Source of the DNA: CAZEAN01 sp964510225
GTDB taxonomy: Bacteria; Planctomycetota; Planctomycetia; Isosphaerales; Isosphaeraceae
Length of the DNA stretch: 25,454 nucleotides
Assembly (NCBI GenBank): GCA_964510225.1
Contig: CAZEAN010000082.1
Coordinates: 1-25,454 of the forward strand
Reading direction: 5' to 3'
Part shown: piece by piece, positions 9,335-17,326 of the stretch
How positions within the stretch are numbered: position 1 is the first letter of the stretch
Layout of the letters: each line of letters opens with the position of its first letter
Notes under the pieces: model-generated
Databases searched by the model: none
Seen by the model: only the letters and a program-made list of their open reading frames with translations
What the model was told of the DNA's origin: nothing
Position numbers and translations under genes: made by a program

Positions 9335-11986
9335 ATGACCAAGACACCTTCTATTGGAACAAGCGTCTGCGTCCTTGCCACCGACCTTGACGGCACATTC
9401 ATTCCGCTTCTCGGTAACCACGGGAATCAAGCCGACCTCGCAATCCTGCATCGCGAGATCGAGAAAAGTGGGATCACGCTTGTGTTCGTGACCGGCCGAC
9501 ACTTTGCCTCGGTCACTGAAGCGATCCAGGAGTTTAAGCTACCTTCCCCAGATTGGATCATCTGTGATGTGGGAACTTCGATCTTTGAACGCACCGATGC
9601 AGGAGAATTCAGGCCGATCGAAGCGTACAACGACCACCTCCAGCAGATTATTGCCGCGATGCCGATCAGTTCACTCCTTGATCGTTTGAAGACGATCCAA
9701 GGTCTCCGACTCCAGGAGGAGGACAAATTAGGTCGATTCAAGCTCAGTTTCTATGCAGAGGCCGAGGAACTAGAGCGGTTAGTCGACCAGATCCAGCAAG
9801 AACTCGACAAGACCAACGCTCCGTACTCGATCATCCATAGTGTGGACCCTTTCAATGGGGATGGTCTCATCGACCTCCTCCCTGCAAAGGCATCCAAAGC
9901 ACATGCCCTTAAATGGTGGTCTCTGCAGCGCGAGTTGGCTCCTGATGCCATTGTCTTCGCAGGAGATTCGGGCAACGATCTCGCCGCCTTAACGGCCGGT
10001 TATCGCGCAATCGTCGTTGCGAATGCAGCTCAGGGAGTTGCGCGACGGGCCTCTGACGAACATCAGAAGGCGGGTTGGAAGAATCGTCTCTTCCTCGCCC
10101 GACAGAGCGCCACGAGTGGTGTTCTTGAGGGTTGCCGCTGGTTCGAACTCATCGGCCAAGATCAACCGAATACCTTACGCTTGGGCGCGACACCACTCAC
10201 AGAGAAGCAGGCGCATTTTCGAGTCTGGGCACCACACCGCCAAAACGTCAGCGTCGAGATTCTTGAGAGTGGATCAACGAGCCGCCGATTCCCCCTTCAT
10301 CGTGATCAGGAAGGCTACTTCAGTGGAGTCGCGCCTGACGTCTCGCCTGATACGCATTACTACTATCTGCTCGATGGAGAGCTTTCGCGTCCTGACCCCA
10401 CGTCGTTGTATCAGCCCGCTGGTGTTCATGGGCCTTCGATGGTTATTCATCATGAAGGGTTTGCGTGGACCGATCGCCACTGGGCCGGTGTCCCCAAACG
10501 AGACCTGATCATCTACGAACTGCACGTTGGTGCCTTTACCGAAGAAGGCACATTTCGGGCCGCCTTGAAACGCCTTCCTGAACTCCTGGATCTTGGCGTC
10601 ACCGCAGTCGAAATCATGCCGGTTGCTCAATCCCCAGGGCGCTGGAATTGGGGATACGACGGCGTCGGTCTCTTTTCAGTCCGCGACACTTATGGAAAAC
10701 CGAACGACTTTAAAGCATTCGTCGATGCGTGTCATGATAACGACTTGGGAGTCCTTCTCGACGTCGTCTACAACCACATTGGCCCCGAAGGCAACTATCT
10801 CGCGGACTACGGTCCCTACTTTACGGAGAACCACCAGACACCTTGGGGGGAAGCGTTCAATTATGATGGTCCTGACTCGCAACACGTCCGGCAGTTCATC
10901 ATCGAGAACGCCATCCGTTGGCTCGATGAATACCACCTCGACGGCCTCAGACTGGACGCCGTCCATTGCATGTACGACGACCAGACACCAGATATCCTCA
11001 ACGAAATCCGTGGAGTAGTCTCGAACTACGCAAGGTCGGTAACTCGTGTCATTCACTTGATTGCAGAGACTAACATCTACAACCCTAAATTGCTCGATTC
11101 CAACGAGCAACAAGAGGCCTACGACGCGATCTGGTCTGATTGCATCATGTACTCTCTCTACGCGCACGGACTCCCCGATCTGAAGCTCTCCCATCGTGCG
11201 TATCGCGGAGAGGACGATCTCGGAGAGGCCCTTCAGCATGGATACATCTACTATTATGACGATGGTAAGACCGTGCGTGTGAGTTCCGAACAACGGCGGC
11301 GCTTATTCGCTATAGCAGCAGAAATTCCCATTCCATCGTTTGTGACGGCATTGCAAACGCATGACGCTGTTGGACATCACCCACATGGGATACGGCTCCA
11401 TCATCTAACCTCGAAGGGCTTTCAGAAGGCTGCGGCCGCGCTCACTCTGCTTTACCCCAGCATTCCCCTCATCTTCATGGGTGAAGAATATGCCAGCGAC
11501 TCCTTATTCGCTTTTTTTGCGGATTTCCATGATCCAGGACTTCGTGACGCAGTTGATGCTGGACGAGCGCGGGAGTTCCCACCCGATCTTTGGAACGGCG
11601 CTGTCCCACCATCAGACCCACGTGCGTTCCTGAACGCCAAGTGCGCTGCCCCAGATGATCGCGACGATAACATGCTCACCTGGTATCGAGAGCTGATCAC
11701 GCTCCGAAAACGAGGGACCGCGGAAGGCTGGCTGTCCGCATCACGGATGAACGTCGAACACAACTCTCGTTTCGGCCTCTTCGCCTTACATTTCGACGGA
11801 GAGAATGGGACTCAGATTAAAATTCAAGCTCGGCTCCAGAGCGCCGAGAGTCAATCTGCAGACCTTCCCTGCGATGTGTCAGCCGGAAGGATCTTGCTTT
11901 CATCCAATCCAGTCACGAGAGACGGGACGGGCCGCATTCTGCTTGGACTCAATCAGGCTCTGATCACAAGCCAAGAGAGCGCTTAA
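9335..11986 (+). CDS. treZ: Fusion of sucrose-phosphate phosphatase (HAD) and malto-oligosyltrehalose trehalohydrolase (TreZ, GH13_10)
   Basis: 883 residues, starting 9 bases after the amylosucrase stop. Residues of about 1-275 form a class II HAD phosphatase of the SPP type: TDLDGT with Asp17/Asp19, VTGRHFASV, DLLPAKASKAHAL with Lys188, and AGDSGND with Asp211. Motifs I-IV look intact. Residues of about 285-883 match TreZ in length and order: an E-set/CBM48-like start (LRLGATP...FRVWAPH), GVHGPSMVI, YELHVGAFTEEGTF, NWGYDGVGLFSV, DVVYNHIGPEGNYL, GLRLDAVH (nucleophile Asp541), LIAETNI (acid/base Glu578) and QTHDAVGHHPHG (His676-Asp677). TreZ releases trehalose from maltooligosyltrehalose; SPP releases sucrose from sucrose-6-phosphate. 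No treY is in the window. Region IV differs from the usual QNHDQ-GN, so the exact substrate is uncertain. It could be a bifunctional cytoplasmic enzyme. Confidence 0.88.
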   Translation: MTKTPSIGTSVCVLATDLDGTFIPLLGNHGNQADLAILHREIEKSGITLVFVTGRHFASVTEAIQEFKLPSPDWIICDVGTSIFERTDAGEFRPIEAYNDHLQQIIAAMPISSLLDRLKTIQGLRLQEEDKLGRFKLSFYAEAEELERLVDQIQQELDKTNAPYSIIHSVDPFNGDGLIDLLPAKASKAHALKWWSLQRELAPDAIVFAGDSGNDLAALTAGYRAIVVANAAQGVARRASDEHQKAGWKNRLFLARQSATSGVLEGCRWFELIGQDQPNTLRLGATPLTEKQAHFRVWAPHRQNVSVEILESGSTSRRFPLHRDQEGYFSGVAPDVSPDTHYYYLLDGELSRPDPTSLYQPAGVHGPSMVIHHEGFAWTDRHWAGVPKRDLIIYELHVGAFTEEGTFRAALKRLPELLDLGVTAVEIMPVAQSPGRWNWGYDGVGLFSVRDTYGKPNDFKAFVDACHDNDLGVLLDVVYNHIGPEGNYLADYGPYFTENHQTPWGEAFNYDGPDSQHVRQFIIENAIRWLDEYHLDGLRLDAVHCMYDDQTPDILNEIRGVVSNYARSVTRVIHLIAETNIYNPKLLDSNEQQEAYDAIWSDCIMYSLYAHGLPDLKLSHRAYRGEDDLGEALQHGYIYYYDDGKTVRVSSEQRRRLFAIAAEIPIPSFVTALQTHDAVGHHPHGIRLHHLTSKGFQKAAAALTLLYPSIPLIFMGEEYASDSLFAFFADFHDPGLRDAVDAGRAREFPPDLWNGAVPPSDPRAFLNAKCAAPDDRDDNMLTWYRELITLRKRGTAEGWLSASRMNVEHNSRFGLFALHFDGENGTQIKIQARLQSAESQSADLPCDVSAGRILLSSNPVTRDGTGRILLGLNQALITSQESA

Positions 11987-12114
11987 ACTGTCTGCTCGCT
12001 CGGCAGGGGTCACGTTAAAGAGTCAGGGCGGATCTCGATAGTGAGGAAGGCCGGCGTGTCACCGATCGGACTTCATCTCCTGAAGAACTGAAGTAGGTCA
12101 GCCCGAATGAACCT

Positions 12115-12142
12115 TTCCGATCCCGACCTCCTCTGATATAGT
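12115..12142 (+). promoter_or_regulatory. Candidate promoter for tRNA-Gln
   Basis: TTCCGA (12115-12120) and TATAGT (12137-12142) are 16 bases apart, with a TG one base before the -10 box (extended -10). The tRNA starts 25 bases downstream of the -10. A small inverted repeat, TGGTT / AACCA, lies between the -10 and the tRNA (12151-12164). The call rests on position and partial consensus only. Confidence 0.45.
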
Positions 12143-12166
12143 AATGCTGTTGGTTGATTAACCAAT

Positions 12167-12238
12167 TACCCGGTGGTGAAATCGGTATCACAACTGGTTT
12201 TGGTCCAGTCATTCCAGGTTCGAGTCCTGGCCGGGTAG
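12167..12238 (+). tRNA. tRNA-Gln (anticodon UUG)
   Basis: A full cloverleaf can be drawn in 72 bases. The acceptor stem TACCCGG (12167-12173) pairs with CCGGGTA (12231-12237), with G as discriminator. The D arm is GTG...CAC. The anticodon arm ACTGG-TTTTGGT-CCAGT gives anticodon TTG, which reads CAA (Gln). The T arm is CCAGG-TTCGAGT-CCTGG. The weak U1-A72 pair is typical of tRNA-Gln. The CCA end is not encoded. It sits alone between the sucrose operon and the helicase, in the same direction, with no integrase nearby. Confidence 0.95.
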
Positions 12239-12311
12239 CTAAGCAGTTGAGTTCAGAATTCAGAAACTCCTTGTTCTAATTATTATTTAATCTTAGTTGA
12301 GCTACCGACGG

Positions 12312-14927
12312 ATGCAGATCAGTCGGCGTGAAGCGCAGGCTACACCGACATCAAGGCCGAAAAGCCGAAAGTTTGTCGTCAAGAAGAAGCGGGAAGCGAA
12401 GAAGCTTTCCCGGACTGCGAAGCCTGAGCATCTCACCCTTCATCAATGGCAGCTTGAGCTTCGTCGCCAATTCGGCAGTGAGCAGGAGTTTGGTCTCAAG
12501 AACATCGGTGAGCATCCCGTCTTCTCTGAGTTCCTTGTCACCAATCCGAAGTCAAAGCGAACGTATCAGGTCAAGATCCGTGGCAACGACCCAGGAGTCA
12601 ACTCCTGTTCTTGTCCCGATTTTGCGACCAATGATCTTGGCACCTGTAAACATATTGAGTTTCTCATCGCGAAACTTGCCAAAGGGCGGAAAACCGCAAA
12701 ACCACTCCACGAAGGGTTTAAGCCAGCTTATTCTGAGTTGATTGTCCGATCCGGATCACAACGGCTGATCGAGTTTCGGCCGGGATCCGAGTGTCCAGTT
12801 GCTCTCAGTCGCTTGGTGGAAAATTACTTCAACCCAGATCTCCTTCTCCCTCCGGAAGCAGCCCCGGTTGTCGAGCGATTTCTGACGGACACGGCAAAGA
12901 TCGACCATGAGTTACGGGTTGACGATGGCGTGCTCGGCTTAATCGCAGAGCGACGCGATGCCGACCATCGACAAGCGGCTGTTTCGAAAGCCTTTCCTTC
13001 GGGTCGACGTTCGGCGGCCTTCAAGAATCTCCTCAATGCTAATCTCTACGACTATCAGCGTGACGGAATTCTCTTTGCGGCCAAAGCCGGTCGTTGCCTG
13101 ATCGGCGATGAGATGGGCCTCGGAAAAACGATCCAGGCAATCGGTGCCGCCGAAGTCATGTCGCGGCTCTTCGGAGTCGATCGGGTCCTCATTGTTTGCC
13201 CGACCTCATTGAAACAGCAGTGGTATCGTGAAATCGAGCGATTCAGTGATCGATCGGCCCATGTGATCTCCGGTTCCAAACACCGACGGGCTCAAGAGTT
13301 TCTCGACAACAGCAAGTCGTCCATTAAGATCACCAATTACGACACGATCCACTTCGACATTGAGACCATCAACAAGTGGACTCCAGACTTGATCATTCTT
13401 GACGAGGCGCAGCGGATCAAGAATTGGAACACGAGAACGGCGAAATCGGTAAAGCAGCTCAAGTCACCCTACGCCATCGTCCTCACTGGAACTCCCCTTG
13501 AGAATCGCCTCGAAGAGCTGATCTCGATCGTCCAGTTTGTCGACCAGTACCGGCTGGGCCCGACCTACAAACTACTCCACGAGCATCAGATTCTTGACGA
13601 AGCTGGCGGCAAGGTCATCGGATATCGGAATCTTGACCAAATTGGCAAGACGTTGGCGCCGATCCTACTCCGACGGCAGAAGACTGACGTCCAACTTGAG
13701 CTTCCGGAACGAATCGATCAAAACATCTTTGTTCCGATGACCGATGCCCAACGCGATATCCATGAAGAGAACGGCGAAATCGTTGCGCGGATCGTAGAAA
13801 AATGGCGACGCTTGAAGTTCCTTTCCGAGGCAGACAAGCTTCACTTGATGGCCGCGTTGCAAAAGATGCGGATGGTCTGTGATAGCACCTACTTGATCGA
13901 CCCCAGCGTGGACCAAGGGCACAAGGTCGAGGAAGTCAGTACGCTCCTCGCTGAAGTCTTGGAGCAACCTGATTCAAAGATTGTCCTCTTTAGCCAATGG
14001 CTCCGGATGCACGAACTCGTTACCAAGCGGGCGTTGGATCACGATTGGGGGTTCGAACTTTTTCACGGAGGGCTCTCCCAGAAGCAACGGAGCCAGGCAG
14101 TGGATCGCTTTCGGAACGACCCCGACTGCCGTCTCTTCTTTGCGACCGATGCCGGTGGTGTTGGCCTCAATCTCCAGTGGGCCAATACCGTCTTCAATCT
14201 CGATCTCCCTTGGAATCCCGCAGTTCTAGAACAGCGCGTTGGTCGGGTCCACCGGCTCGGACAGCAACAGTCAGTCCAGGTTGTCAATTTTATTAGTGAG
14301 GGTGGCATCGAATATGGCATGCTCTCCCTCCTTAAGTTTAAACGATCCCTCTTCTCCGGTGTTTTGGACGGTGGGCCGAAAGACGTCTCCATGGGTGGGA
14401 CTCGATTGAAACGCTTTATGGAGTCGGTTCAATCAGCGACCAACACAATCGACGCTCGAACAATCCCCAGTGCGCCCGATCGGAAGAGACCAGATTCCGA
14501 TCAATCAACGGCAACAGAACACCAGCCATCAGAACCAATTAAGACAGCCGCAGCTACCTCACGAGAGAACGTTCCGAGCGTAAGCAAGACAGCCGCCGAG
14601 AATGAGGCCAGACTTACAGAAAACAACGCAACTTCAACAAACCTTGAACGCCCTCTGGAGCCAGCGACTCCCTCCATGCCAATCAACGCACCCGTCGCTG
14701 ACTTAATTCAACAAGGAATGGCCTTGCTGAGTGCCCTGGCAACTGCTTCTCAACCCGATCAGGCGGACACCCCGGACACCGAAGAGCGTCCGAATCGCCT
14801 TGTCCGACGTGACGAACATACTGGCGAACCGTACCTGCGGCTCCCAGTCCCGCCGCCCGAAGTTGTCAACGATGCCGTCCGTGCCTTTTCCTCACTCCTG
14901 CAACACCTGGGTCAGAAGCAGAGCTAA
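12312..14927 (+). CDS. SWIM zinc-finger / SNF2-family DNA-dependent ATPase (helicase)
   Basis: About 871 residues from ATG 12312; a TTG 15 bases earlier is an alternative and no strong ribosome site decides. The N-terminus is Lys/Arg-rich. A SWIM finger follows with Cys99, Cys101, Cys112 and His114 (CxCx10CxH). The SNF2 core shows DEMGLGKT (Lys272), the DEAQ box at Asp364, LTGTPLENRLEEL, LFSQW, TDAGGVGLNLQWAN and QRVGRVHRLGQ (Gln641-Arg645). About 120 residues rich in Ser, Thr, Ala, Glu and Pro then lead to a short ordered tail (EPYLRLPVPPPEVVNDAVRAF). SWIM-SNF2 proteins are common in bacteria; they translocate on double-stranded DNA, probably in repair or in remodelling nucleoprotein such as stalled RNA polymerase, but no specific role is proved. 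It converges on leuD with only 15 bases between. Confidence 0.93.
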   Translation: MQISRREAQATPTSRPKSRKFVVKKKREAKKLSRTAKPEHLTLHQWQLELRRQFGSEQEFGLKNIGEHPVFSEFLVTNPKSKRTYQVKIRGNDPGVNSCSCPDFATNDLGTCKHIEFLIAKLAKGRKTAKPLHEGFKPAYSELIVRSGSQRLIEFRPGSECPVALSRLVENYFNPDLLLPPEAAPVVERFLTDTAKIDHELRVDDGVLGLIAERRDADHRQAAVSKAFPSGRRSAAFKNLLNANLYDYQRDGILFAAKAGRCLIGDEMGLGKTIQAIGAAEVMSRLFGVDRVLIVCPTSLKQQWYREIERFSDRSAHVISGSKHRRAQEFLDNSKSSIKITNYDTIHFDIETINKWTPDLIILDEAQRIKNWNTRTAKSVKQLKSPYAIVLTGTPLENRLEELISIVQFVDQYRLGPTYKLLHEHQILDEAGGKVIGYRNLDQIGKTLAPILLRRQKTDVQLELPERIDQNIFVPMTDAQRDIHEENGEIVARIVEKWRRLKFLSEADKLHLMAALQKMRMVCDSTYLIDPSVDQGHKVEEVSTLLAEVLEQPDSKIVLFSQWLRMHELVTKRALDHDWGFELFHGGLSQKQRSQAVDRFRNDPDCRLFFATDAGGVGLNLQWANTVFNLDLPWNPAVLEQRVGRVHRLGQQQSVQVVNFISEGGIEYGMLSLLKFKRSLFSGVLDGGPKDVSMGGTRLKRFMESVQSATNTIDARTIPSAPDRKRPDSDQSTATEHQPSEPIKTAAATSRENVPSVSKTAAENEARLTENNATSTNLERPLEPATPSMPINAPVADLIQQGMALLSALATASQPDQADTPDTEERPNRLVRRDEHTGEPYLRLPVPPPEVVNDAVRAFSSLLQHLGQKQS

Positions 14928-14942
14928 CAGCACCACTTTGAT

Positions 14943-15620
14943 TTAGCTCGACTTTCCCGTTGGCTTGACCCAGTCTGAGAGATTCTGTTCATGGCCTGTG
15001 ATGAGGTCATGGTGTTGTAGGGTCTCATCAATGGGATCGATCCCGTGGAGGAGTCGATTCCGTTGACGTACGGGGACTTCGAACGGAATCACCAGCCCGT
15101 CCGGGTCCGTCCCCGAGTGGAGTCTGATGGAGCTGGACTCAAGACTCACCGTCGCTTCTAGGCTCGGATCCTGCCGTGCTTCCTGAGTGATTGTTTCCCA
15201 ATCTTTTGGAGGAAGCTCGATCGGGAGGAGGCCATTGTTGTAGGCATTACCCTCGAAGATATCGGCAAATCCTTCACCAATTCCTGGTCCGATCAAGACG
15301 CGGAACCCAGCCTGAAGGACAGCCCAGACCGCATGCTCTCGACTGGAGCCACAGCCAAAATTTGAGCCAACAACAAGAATCGTCGCACCTTCGGCTTCGG
15401 GACGATTGAGCGGAAAGCTTGGTGCAAGATCGCCTTGACGCTCGGGCTGATCAGGTTGTGGAGCACCACCTGGTACATAACGCTTATCAGCAAAGAGGAG
15501 CGGACCGTAACCCGTCCGTTCGATCCGCTTCAAGTAACGCGCAGGGATGATCAGATCGGTGTTGACGTCGGTCCAATCCAAGATCGTCACCTTACCGCGG
15601 TGACTCGTGAACGGTTCCAT
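14943..15620 (-). CDS. leuD: 3-isopropylmalate dehydratase small subunit
   Basis: Small subunit of isopropylmalate isomerase, which with LeuC converts 2-isopropylmalate to 3-isopropylmalate in leucine synthesis. ATG 15620 gives 225 residues beginning MEPFTSHRGKVTILDWTDVN, as LeuD proteins do; the frame extends to a TTG at 15668, which I reject. Conserved parts are VNTDLIIPARYLKRIERTGYG, NFGCGSSREHAVWAV and NNGLLPIELP. The segment between KRYVPGG and EAEGATILVVG, rich in Pro and Gln, is somewhat longer than in the E. coli protein and may be a surface loop. It follows leuC by 61 bases on the same strand. leuA and leuB are not in the window. Confidence 0.93.
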   Translation of the reverse strand: MEPFTSHRGKVTILDWTDVNTDLIIPARYLKRIERTGYGPLLFADKRYVPGGAPQPDQPERQGDLAPSFPLNRPEAEGATILVVGSNFGCGSSREHAVWAVLQAGFRVLIGPGIGEGFADIFEGNAYNNGLLPIELPPKDWETITQEARQDPSLEATVSLESSSIRLHSGTDPDGLVIPFEVPVRQRNRLLHGIDPIDETLQHHDLITGHEQNLSDWVKPTGKSS

Positions 15621-15681
15621 CAGCAGTCTCGATATGCTCAGGGTTATGTGACCGGTCACCCAAACCAAGTGATCTGATCGA

Positions 15682-17088
15682 TCAGTGCGCGAGTAGTTGA
15701 CGGACGTCGGTGAATCGACCCGTCACCGCTGCTGCCGCCGCCATTGCCGGGCTGACCAGATGGGTCCGACCGCCAGGACCTTGTCTGCCTTCAAAGTTCC
15801 GATTTGAGGTACTGGCTGATCGCTGTCCAGGAGTCAGTTTGTCCGGATTCATTGCCAGGCACATGGAACAGCCGGACTGACGCCACTCAGCGCCTGCCGA
15901 TTGAAAAATCGTGTCGAGCCCTTCCGACTCCGCCTGGGCCCGGACCGCTTCACTTCCTGGTACAACCAACGCCCGGACCCCTTCGGCAACTCTTCTCCCT
16001 CGGAAAACCGAAGCAGCAGAGCGAAGGTCCTCAATTCGGCCATTCGTGCAAGAACCAATGAAGACAATGTCCACCGGGATCTCTTGCAGCGGCGTCCCTG
16101 GCTTCAGTTCCATGTATTCAAGAGCCCGTTGTGCATCGGCTGCGCTGGCGAACGGAACGTCGACGGGATCGGGAATCACCCCCGTCACATCGATCGTCAT
16201 CCCCGGATTCGTTCCCCAAGTGACTTGCGGAACAAGTGCCGAGGCATCGAGCGTCACCTTGTCATCGAACCCGGCTTCATCATCTGTCCGGAGTGTCCGC
16301 CAATCGGCGATCGCGGCGTCGAGGGCCGGACCTTTCGGTGCAAAGGGACGATCTTGTGCGCTCATGAACTCGATCGTGGTATCGTCCGGGGCAATCATCC
16401 CGGCCCGCGCCCCTGCTTCAATCGACATGTTGCAGATTGTCATCCGCCCTTCCATCGAGAGGGCTTCGATCGCAGGTCCGTAGTACTCAAAAACCGAGCC
16501 AGTGCCACCCCCGGTTCCGATCGATCGGATGATCGCCAGGATAATGTCTTTCGGCTCCAGACCAGGACCGAGCTTGCCGGTGACCTCGATCCCAAACGAC
16601 TTGGGCTTGGCCCCCTGCCAGAGGGTCTGAGTCGCGAGGACATGCTCGACTTCGCTTGTCCCGATCCCAAAGGCCAACGCCCCAAAAGCACCATGCGTGC
16701 TGGTATGGCTATCGCCACAGACAATCGTGAGCCCCGGGAGCGTGATCCCGAGTTCAGGGCCAATCACATGAACGATCCCTTGACGACCGCTCCCGACGTC
16801 GAGGAGTGCGATCCCAAACTCCGCGCAATTCGATCGGAGCGCCTCGACTTGTCGCTTCGAGAGCGGATCCTTGATGTCGAGTTGGTCGTCGGTCGGAATG
16901 TTGTGGTCGGGAGTCGCGAATGTCAGATCAGGCCGACGGACTTTCCGCCCTTTCAGGCGGAGTCCCTCGAATGCTTGAGGGCTGGTAACCTCATGGATCA
17001 GGTGTCGATCAATATAGAGAAGGTTTGAACCGTCATGGTTTCCAATCAGGTGACGATTCCAGACCTTGTCGAATAGTGTCACAGCCAT
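15682..17088 (-). CDS. leuC: 3-isopropylmalate dehydratase large subunit
   Basis: Aconitase-family large subunit, 468 residues, carrying the [4Fe-4S] cluster that binds the substrate. The three cluster cysteines are Cys347 (FIGSCTNGR), Cys407 and Cys410 (SGCSMCLAMNPD), at the same numbers I recall for E. coli LeuC. Other family motifs are VCGDSHTSTHGAFGALAFGIG and the start MAVTLFDKVWNRHLI. ATG 17088 is well placed by this alignment; upstream Shine-Dalgarno matches are weak. It is first in a leuCD pair. The 238 bases upstream contain a hairpin and a perfect palindrome that may be regulatory. Confidence 0.96.
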   Translation of the reverse strand: MAVTLFDKVWNRHLIGNHDGSNLLYIDRHLIHEVTSPQAFEGLRLKGRKVRRPDLTFATPDHNIPTDDQLDIKDPLSKRQVEALRSNCAEFGIALLDVGSGRQGIVHVIGPELGITLPGLTIVCGDSHTSTHGAFGALAFGIGTSEVEHVLATQTLWQGAKPKSFGIEVTGKLGPGLEPKDIILAIIRSIGTGGGTGSVFEYYGPAIEALSMEGRMTICNMSIEAGARAGMIAPDDTTIEFMSAQDRPFAPKGPALDAAIADWRTLRTDDEAGFDDKVTLDASALVPQVTWGTNPGMTIDVTGVIPDPVDVPFASAADAQRALEYMELKPGTPLQEIPVDIVFIGSCTNGRIEDLRSAASVFRGRRVAEGVRALVVPGSEAVRAQAESEGLDTIFQSAGAEWRQSGCSMCLAMNPDKLTPGQRSASTSNRNFEGRQGPGGRTHLVSPAMAAAAAVTGRFTDVRQLLAH

Positions 17089-17230
17089 CGGCCGGGTCTC
17101 AATTCAGGGAAGAGCGTGTACTGAGAGATTCCAGAGGAAGCTCGACTCATCGTATGTCTTTATGATACCGATTGCGCGACAAAACTACAGCGTCATAGAA
17201 TCACAGAGCGTTGCTCGACTTCATCAAGAA

Positions 17231-17280
17231 CGCCGGCCTCGTTCCCAAACAAAGAGACCGGCGACGGGATGATATCATCT
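17231..17280. other. Hairpin and 12-bp perfect palindrome between lipA and leuC
   Basis: CGCCGG-C-CTC (17231-17240) can pair with GAG-A-CCGGCG (17254-17263) around a 13-base loop with one mismatch. Six bases further on, GATGATATCATC (17269-17280) is its own reverse complement. Neither is followed by a T-run on either strand, so a simple intrinsic terminator is unlikely. They lie about 145-190 bases upstream of the leuC start. An operator for leuCD or the end of the lipBA transcript are both possible; no known regulator site is recognised. Confidence 0.4.
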
Positions 17281-17326
17281 GCGAAATCGAGGGGGACTTT
17301 TTTCGAAGGAACCTCCGTCTTCGGAT

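Noticed and set aside
10676..11293. 205-codon antisense frame inside the TreZ region
   Set aside because: It overlaps conserved GH13 catalytic motifs on the other strand and shows no family features.
12167..12238. tRNA-Gln as an integration site of a mobile element
   Set aside because: No integrase, no repeat of the tRNA 3' end was noticed nearby, and the flanking genes are ordinary chromosomal ones.
15621..15668. N-terminal extension of LeuD from a TTG at 15668
   Set aside because: The family start MEPF lies at the ATG 15620; the extra 16 residues match nothing known in LeuD.
15674..15685. CTGATCGATCAG palindrome at the end of leuC
   Set aside because: It overlaps the leuC stop codon, and GATC-rich palindromes are common in this DNA; no regulatory meaning can be supported.
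15901..17028. 375-codon open frame on the plus strand opposite leuC
   Set aside because: It is fully antisense to a clearly conserved leuC, rich in Arg, Pro and Gly, and has no recognisable domain. It is a by-product of leuC codon use.
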